This document shows, in pieces, positions 17,855 to 22,346 of a stretch of 22,346 nt of DNA. Origin of the DNA: Azolla pinnata. Taxonomy: Eukaryota; Streptophyta; Polypodiopsida; Salviniales; Salviniaceae. How positions within the stretch are numbered: position 1 is the stretch's first letter; each line of letters starts with the position of its first letter. Both the position numbers and the translations under genes were made by a program. The stretch spans positions 1 to 22,346 of the forward strand of contig JBBBWG010029954.1 in assembly GCA_037176905.1 (NCBI GenBank), in the 5' to 3' direction. The notes below the pieces were generated by a model, which was not told the origin of the DNA, did no database searches, and saw only the letters and a list, made by a program, of their open reading frames with translations.

Positions 17855-19770
17855 TCAGAATGAAGGCAATGAATGGCCGATGCTTGCATGATGATGATGA
17901 GGATGAGGATGCTCATACTGGGGCAAGCAATGCTGCATCTGGAGCTCCTTGAGCCGCTCGAGGTTGAAGTTCCTCTTCTTCATGAGCTTCTTCTGCTTGG
18001 AAGAGAGGAGGGTCCTCATGAGGTCGCGGTACGAGGGGTCGCGATTCGTGAGGACGAAGAAGAAGAAGCCGACGAGGAGGCTGCTGGAGGTGACGAAGAA
18101 GGTGATGGGCTCCATGACATCCCACGAGAGATCCCAGAATGTGAGCCGGAAGAAGAGCGCGGATTGTGCTGTGAATGCGCCCAATGCCATCCACAGTGTA
18201 TTCCTCACCTGCTTCTCGGCAATCCTATCTATCTCCGCCTTCTCCTTCTCCAGCCGCGCTAGCTCTTGCTTCCTGGGATCGTCTTCATCGTCGTGATTCA
18301 ACTGCAATGGTATGGCTTTTGCTAGCAACTCGGCTACCTATATTACACGCACATACACAGGAAAAAAAAAAACAAAATGTTAGAACTTGAGCTCTATAGC
18401 ATTGCCGTTGGTTGCATCATCCACATATCTATCTGGTACTCATGCTTAGGTTGAACTGATGTATGTGTGCATTAGACAGATAATATATATGTGGGTGTGT
18501 GTGTGAGTAGTATGCATTCTATAAGAACTAACCAGAATTGGATTTTAGAGCCCAAATTTACAGCAGCAAACATTTCTAGACACTATGCTTAACTCTACTA
18601 CCACTGCATCATCCATATCTATCTCTTCTTTCTCCATCTGGTACTCATGCTTAGGTTGAACTGATGTGTGTGTGCATTCAACATATATTATATACGTGGG
18701 TGTGAGTGTGTGTGTGAGTAGTACGCATTCTATAAGAACTAACCAGGATTGGATTTTAGAGCCAATATTTCCAGCAGCAAACATTTCTAGACACAATGCT
18801 AACTCTACGTGTGTGTACGTGGGTTTATGCGAAATATAACTTCATTTTTGGGAGCTCCTCCTTCACTTGGCTCATTTTACATCAGAACTAATTTATTTGC
18901 ATTATGCTAATGCTAATGCTAATTCTAATCATATAAATGGATTGTAAACACTATGCAAATTCTAAGCATATACATACATTATATGCTGATTCTATGCCTA
19001 AATCCTCGCGGTGCTATGTGTTTTCCATGGTTTAAAACCCACCAGTTTCTAACTATATTTCGTGGAAGCGTGAACATGGCTAGAAATCATGACAACGTTT
19101 GCGCCATCACTAACATGATGAACAATAGCAATGGCGAACATGTATGCACAAATCGTATACATACCCGATGCGGTTCGAGGAAGATTCTTTTGCGGAAGAT
19201 CAGTATGACCCCGGCATCGTCGAGCTTCTTGAGCACTTCCTCGGCCTCGGTATCTGTGATAGCTGCCCCTGTTTCCTTGCACAATCTCACAGCATCATTG
19301 AGAGCAATGCAGTTGCCACCGGTCTGGGTTCTCGTCCCGATGCTGACAAGTTTCTTCTTGAAATCATCCACTTGGATATGCTTGAGAAGGAGACGCGTCT
19401 CTTCGCTAGAGAGGGGATACCCTTCTCTTCTTCTCTTGTTAGCATTATCATCATCGGTCGCTGTGGCAGTGGCGGTAGCAGCAGCAGCACCCCCATCTCC
19501 TTCCCTAGAATTGCCATATTCATGAATGCTATGATCTCCTGTTTTCTCCTTGTAATCCCTGGTGTAAAGTAAGGTAGATGGAGAGGCAGGTGTGCAGAAA
19601 TGGGCCCAAGTTAGGTTGTATGTGGGTCCTTCCTTCCCAGCAAATACACGAGGATATACATTCTGATGACTCTGTGGATTGGTTATGGAGCCGGCCAAGC
19701 TCTTTTGAGCTGCCATAGCCTTCTTCACGTTGCTCATTACCCCAACTAGAGCCCTCCTTGAGGATGCCAT
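17855..19770 (-). CDS. MCU: mitochondrial calcium uniporter pore subunit (MCU), two coding exons
   Basis: Coding exon 1 is 19770-19165 and exon 2 is 18337-17855 on the minus strand (donor CGG|GTATGT, acceptor ATATAG|GTAGCC, phase 0); the product is 362 residues. MCU forms the Ca2+ channel of the inner mitochondrial membrane. The start MASSRRALVGVMSNVKKAMA is basic and fits a matrix presequence. A low-complexity Gly/Ala/Thr/Asp stretch precedes the N-terminal matrix domain (from about residue 115), which ends with LDDAGVILIFRKRIFLEPHR. The basic-acidic coiled coil (about 222-246) leads to TM1 (about 250-269). The selectivity-filter motif WDVMEP has Trp274, Asp275 and Glu278, and is followed by TM2 (about 279-299). 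The C-terminal matrix helix contains YRDLMRTLLSSKQKKLMKKR and the protein ends in an unusual His-rich tail (HPHPHHHHASIGH). The ORF extends upstream without an ATG. All pore residues are present; a functional channel is expected. Confidence 0.95.
18395..18810. repeat. ~200-bp tandem duplication in the MCU coding intron
   Basis: Two copies share GGTACTCATGCTTAGGTTGA (near 18434 and 18640), AGAACTAACCAG then ATTGGATTTTAGAGCC, CAGCAGCAAACATTTCTAGA and AACTCTAC. They differ by substitutions and by a TCTTCTTTCTCC insertion in the second copy and variable (GT)n lengths. The whole repeat sits in the 827-bp intron 18338-19164. Confidence 0.88.
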
Positions 19771-20168
19771 TCCTTCTGGAAATGGAAACCCTAGTATCAG
19801 GGTCCTCTTCTGCTTCTTCTTCTTCCTCCTCTTGCCAGAATTGCAGCCCTGAGTAATTGATGCAAGGCGTGCCTTTTCCTCTAAGAAACCTGGAGAAAGA
19901 ACCCAATATGGAAACCCTAAACTTGTGGTCTTAGCTCTGTTGCCCCTTCTTCTATAGCCAGTCAGGAAGCCCAAATCTGATGAAGGTTTTGGCTGCAAAC
20001 ATGGAAGAAGAAAGCCAACAACAGAGATAAGGAAAGGCAAGAATCACATAAGGTCGACATGCAAACCATTTCTTTCTTCAAGTTAGCTTTCCATGCGCGT
20101 TTCTCCGAGTCAGATTTGTTAATGCATATCGCACAAGTGCAGGCAGTGGGTGATGGAGCAGGCAAATG

Positions 20169-20340
20169 AGAAAGAAATCAGTGCAGTAGTAGACAAGGAG
20201 AAACACAGAGATTAAAGGAACAGGTTGCTACACAGGGCAAAATTTAGGGTTTTGTTGAGAAATCAGTGTAGTAGTAGACAAGGAGAAACAGAGATGAAAG
20301 GAACAGATTGCTACACAGGGCAAATTTTAGGGTTTTGTTA
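20169..20340. repeat. ~85-bp tandem duplication with telo-box, in the MCU 5'UTR intron
   Basis: Two copies of AAATCAGTGCAGTAGTAGAC (second copy has GTGTAG), AAGGAGAAACA, AGGAACAG, TTGCTACACAGGGCAAA and TTTAGGGTTTTGTT. Each ends with a TTTAGGG telo-box, which reads AAACCCTAAA in the direction of MCU transcription. Confidence 0.85.
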
Positions 20341-20584
20341 AGGTTAAAACTTGGGGATTTCTGCAAAATCACTAGAAGCTATTCCTATGTAGAGAAAAGA
20401 GAGAAAGGGAGAGATTTTTGTAGCACATACCTGCAGAACAATTTGAGAGAAGCTTTGCCCCCTTGCTTCCTTCTTCCTCTTCTGATTCAGAGGAATTTGA
20501 AATGAAGAAGAAGAGAATACAAAATGCCCTTCTGTCTTCTCGGAGCTGGAGCTGGAGATGGAAATGGAAAACAAAAAATACAAG

Positions 20585-20745
20585 GAAAAGAGCAAAAAAA
20601 TGGCTAAAAAAACAGCAGAAATAGCAGAAAAAGAGCAGAAAAGGAGCAGAAAAAGAGCAAAAAATGGCTAAAAAAACAGCAGAAATAGCAGAAAAAGAGC
20701 AGAAAATGGCTAAAAAACAGCAGAAATAGCAGACAAATGGAGCCG
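20585..20745. repeat. AGCAGAAA-type tandem repeat in the MCU 5'UTR exon
   Basis: AAATGGCTAAAAAA then CAGCAGAAATAGCAG and AAAAAGAGCAGAAAA recur at about 20598, 20659 and 20705, with internal AGAGCA/AGCAGAAA subrepeats. On the minus strand the sequence is Phe/Leu-coding in several frames (TTTCTGCTxTTT), producing spurious hydrophobic ORFs. Confidence 0.8.
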
Positions 20746-20899
20746 AAACAGAGAGAAAAAAACCGGAAGAAAGAATGGATTGAACCCAAAATAAAAAAAC
20801 CCAAAAAAACAAACTAAAAAACAACACAGTGATCGTTACCAATAGATCAATGAAGAAGAGGAAGAGATGAAACAGAAGCAGCACACGAGGGAAAAACTA

Positions 20900-21630
20900 C
20901 CATTTTTTTTTCTGTTGGGAATTCCTTTCCTTTCCTTTTTCTATTTCCTTCCTCAATTATTGGGATTTAGTGCACTTCTCCGTTTTTGATTTGGAGGTCA
21001 CCTAATTTTCCTTGTTTCTCTTTTCTTGCTGATTCTTTCTTGGGTCCAAATTAGAAGTCTAAATATATATATGTGTGTGTGTAGATAGATAGAGCTAATC
21101 AGTGGAGATTAGTGCGAGTGATTAATCTCTAGATTGTTGTTATTGCTGTTTTTGTTTTGGATGAATGGCTGCAGATTAGCGATAACCGCTGTTAAGGACA
21201 ATTAAGTAATCCCCCTGATTAATGCTGATTTCCTGGATGATTAATTACCTGCAAATCAGAGGAAGATTGTTTAGAGGGCATTCAGGGAAGAAGAACCTCC
21301 CCCTCTTGCCCCAATAAAAAAATCAACCAATGTCGATAATTAATAGGCAGGAAGGTGTCTGATTGCTTGATATTAGTGCTAATCAAGCGGGATTAGTGCT
21401 AATTAGCCCTTTGATCAGTGTCGATTAGAGGAGGGGATTGAACGGCTGCCCGCCCCAAAAACCCCAAAAAAAACCAAAATCAATGTTCCAAGAAAGAGCT
21501 TGACAAGTCAGAACACAAGAAGAAGAAGAAGAAAAGGGCGAAGAAATCGGGGGTTGATTAAGAAGTGATTAGGGGATAATTAAGCAGCAGAAGAGAGGAA
21601 AGAATGAGAAATTGGGTTTTTTGGGGGGGG
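20900..21630. other. MCU upstream spacer rich in GATTA/TTAATC words
   Basis: Presumed promoter-proximal region of MCU. From about 21095 on, TTAATC, GATTA, GCTAATCA and ATTAGTGC words recur at irregular spacing on both strands (for example ATTAGTGCTAATCAAGCGGG near 21372). A (TA/TG)n tract and GATAGATAG lie near 21065-21090. No ORF of note and no recognisable RNA gene. Confidence 0.45.
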
Positions 21631-21633
21631 AGG

Positions 21634-22010
21634 TGATTACTGCCAAGGAGAGGAAGGACTTGGGTGGTGATTAAGAGGTGATTACTGCCAAGGAGAGGAA
21701 GGATTTGGGGTGGTGATTAAGGGGTGATTAAGAGGTGATTACTGCCAAGGAGAGGAAGGACTTGGGGTGATGATTAAGGGGCGATTAAGAGGTGATTACT
21801 GCCAAGGAGAGGAAGGACTTGGGGTGGTGATTAAGGGGTGATTAAGAGGTGATTACTGCCAAGGAGAGGAAGGACTTGGGGTGGTGATTAAGGGGTGATT
21901 AAGAGGTGATTACTGCCAAGGAGAGGAAGGACTTGGGGTAGTGATTAAGGGGTGATTTCGGCCCAGAAGAGGGAGGAGTTGGGTAGTGATTAAGGGGGTG
22001 ATTAAGAGCA
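21634..22010. repeat. 57-bp tandem array, about six copies
   Basis: GATTACTGCCAAGGAGAGGA begins at 21634, 21680, 21737, 21794, 21851 and 21908, so spacing is 46 and then 57 bp four times. Units are nearly identical and contain AGGACTTGGGGTGGTGATTA and AGGGGTGATTAAGAGGT. The last units (about 21960-22010) are diverged. Although 57 is divisible by three, the GATTAC frame is closed by TGA in each unit, so it is not a coding repeat. Confidence 0.93.
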
Positions 22011-22049
22011 GATTAGCAATGTAAGGAAGGATTAGCCCTACGGATTAAG

Positions 22050-22346
22050 GTGGGAGAATGCATGCATGTATGCATATATATGCATGCGTGTCGATGTATG
22101 TATGCATGCATGTGCGTATGCCCATGCATGCATACGCGTGCGTATGTGTATGCGTGTGCACTGGTGTAGGACCTTCGGTGTGAATGATCCTTATGGTCAC
22201 ATGTCCTTAAAATAAAGAGCATGTATGTATGTATGTATGTGTGCATGCATGCATGCATGTATGTATGTATGCATGTGTGCATGTGTGCATGTGTGCATGT
22301 GTGTATGTATGCATGTGTGTATGTGTGCATGTATGTATGGATGGAT
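22050..22346. repeat. ATGC/ATGT microsatellite, continues past the right edge
   Basis: ATGCATGTATGC, GTATGTATGT and GCATGTGTGC words fill the end of the window. They are interrupted by a non-repetitive island of about 65 bp at 22158-22222 (GGTGTAGGACCTTCGGTGTG onwards). Composition resembles the 10.3-11.3 kb block but without the TTTGAGGGG core. Confidence 0.9.

Larger units (their letters stand above)
19771..20900 (-). other. MCU 5'UTR with an intron at 20430-19993
   Basis: On the minus strand a consensus donor CTGCAG|GTATGT (exon ends at 20431) and a polypyrimidine acceptor GTTTGCAG|CC (exon resumes at 19992) bracket a 438-bp candidate intron. The exon upstream (about 20900-20431) is extremely T/C-rich on the transcribed strand. 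The left-hand part is open in the MCU frame but has no ATG before 19770. Transcription start is not visible. Confidence 0.5.

Noticed and set aside
17873-18390. Plus-strand ORFs opposite MCU exon 2
   Set aside because: Antisense shadows of the MCU coding exon, which has all diagnostic pore residues on the minus strand.
19771-20040. In-frame N-terminal extension of MCU upstream of 19770
   Set aside because: The frame is open but contains no ATG and includes a splice-acceptor-like GTTTGCAG; the ATG at 19770 begins a good mitochondrial presequence.
20344-20884. Phe/Leu-rich minus-strand ORFs resembling multi-pass membrane proteins (83 and 170 residues)
   Set aside because: They come from the AGCAGAAA tandem repeat and T/C-rich leader of MCU. 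Hydrophobicity is a by-product of TTT/CTG/TTC codons, and no family is recognisable.
22013-22330. 105-residue His/Thr/Met-rich minus-strand ORF
   Set aside because: Direct translation of the ATGC microsatellite at the right edge.
1-22346. Search for reverse transcriptase, integrase, transposase, LTR pairs, tRNA and CRISPR arrays
   Set aside because: No catalytic motifs, long terminal repeats, cloverleaf-like sequence or regularly spaced palindromic repeats with unique spacers were seen by eye. A profile search would be needed to exclude very decayed copies.

Overview
This window is nuclear DNA of a land plant. The supports are spliced genes with GT-AG introns of about 100-1,120 bp, plant-type TTTAGGG telo-box motifs, and four genes whose closest recognisable relatives are plant organelle or nucleolar proteins. 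The abundant ATGC/CATG microsatellites and repeat-rich spacers would fit a fern or another non-seed plant, but nothing seen fixes the clade. No bacterial feature, CRISPR array, tRNA, rRNA or recognisable retroelement was found.

Layout, left to right. 1-160: unremarkable. 160-950: a CATG-rich minisatellite, followed by a 59-62 bp triplicate (961-1140). 1157-3004 (+): intronless mTERF-family organelle gene-expression factor. 3005-4800: pyrimidine-rich 3' region with decayed tandem duplications and one unrecognised short ORF. About 5030-5815: a telo-box minisatellite lying just upstream of a spliced gene (non-coding first exon ending at 6064; five coding exons 7191-9720, +) for a small lysine-rich DUF4602/FSAF1 (C1orf131-like) ribosome-biogenesis protein. 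9905-10190: triplicate in its 3' flank. 10320-11275: ATGC/ATGT microsatellite with a ~265 bp higher-order repeat and a 76-bp-arm foldback. 11323-15993 (+): eleven-exon NDUFAF5-like mitochondrial complex I assembly methyltransferase-fold protein. 15994-17854: gap between convergent 3' ends. 17855-19770 (-): two-exon mitochondrial calcium uniporter (MCU), with a 5'UTR intron and a low-complexity 5'UTR exon up to about 20.9 kb. 21634-22010: 57-bp tandem array. 22050-22346: ATGC microsatellite running off the edge.

The genes do not form an operon-like unit. Three of the four (mTERF, NDUFAF5, MCU) are expected in organelles, at least two of them in mitochondria; the fourth should be nucleolar. All four reading frames, reconstructed by hand across splice sites, are intact, so this is a gene-bearing euchromatic segment. 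Nearly every spacer, and several introns, carry a private tandem duplication. The observations I rate highest are the telo-box array placed at a ribosome-biogenesis gene, the long foldback upstream of NDUFAF5, and the subfamily-ordered CATG satellite next to the mTERF gene.
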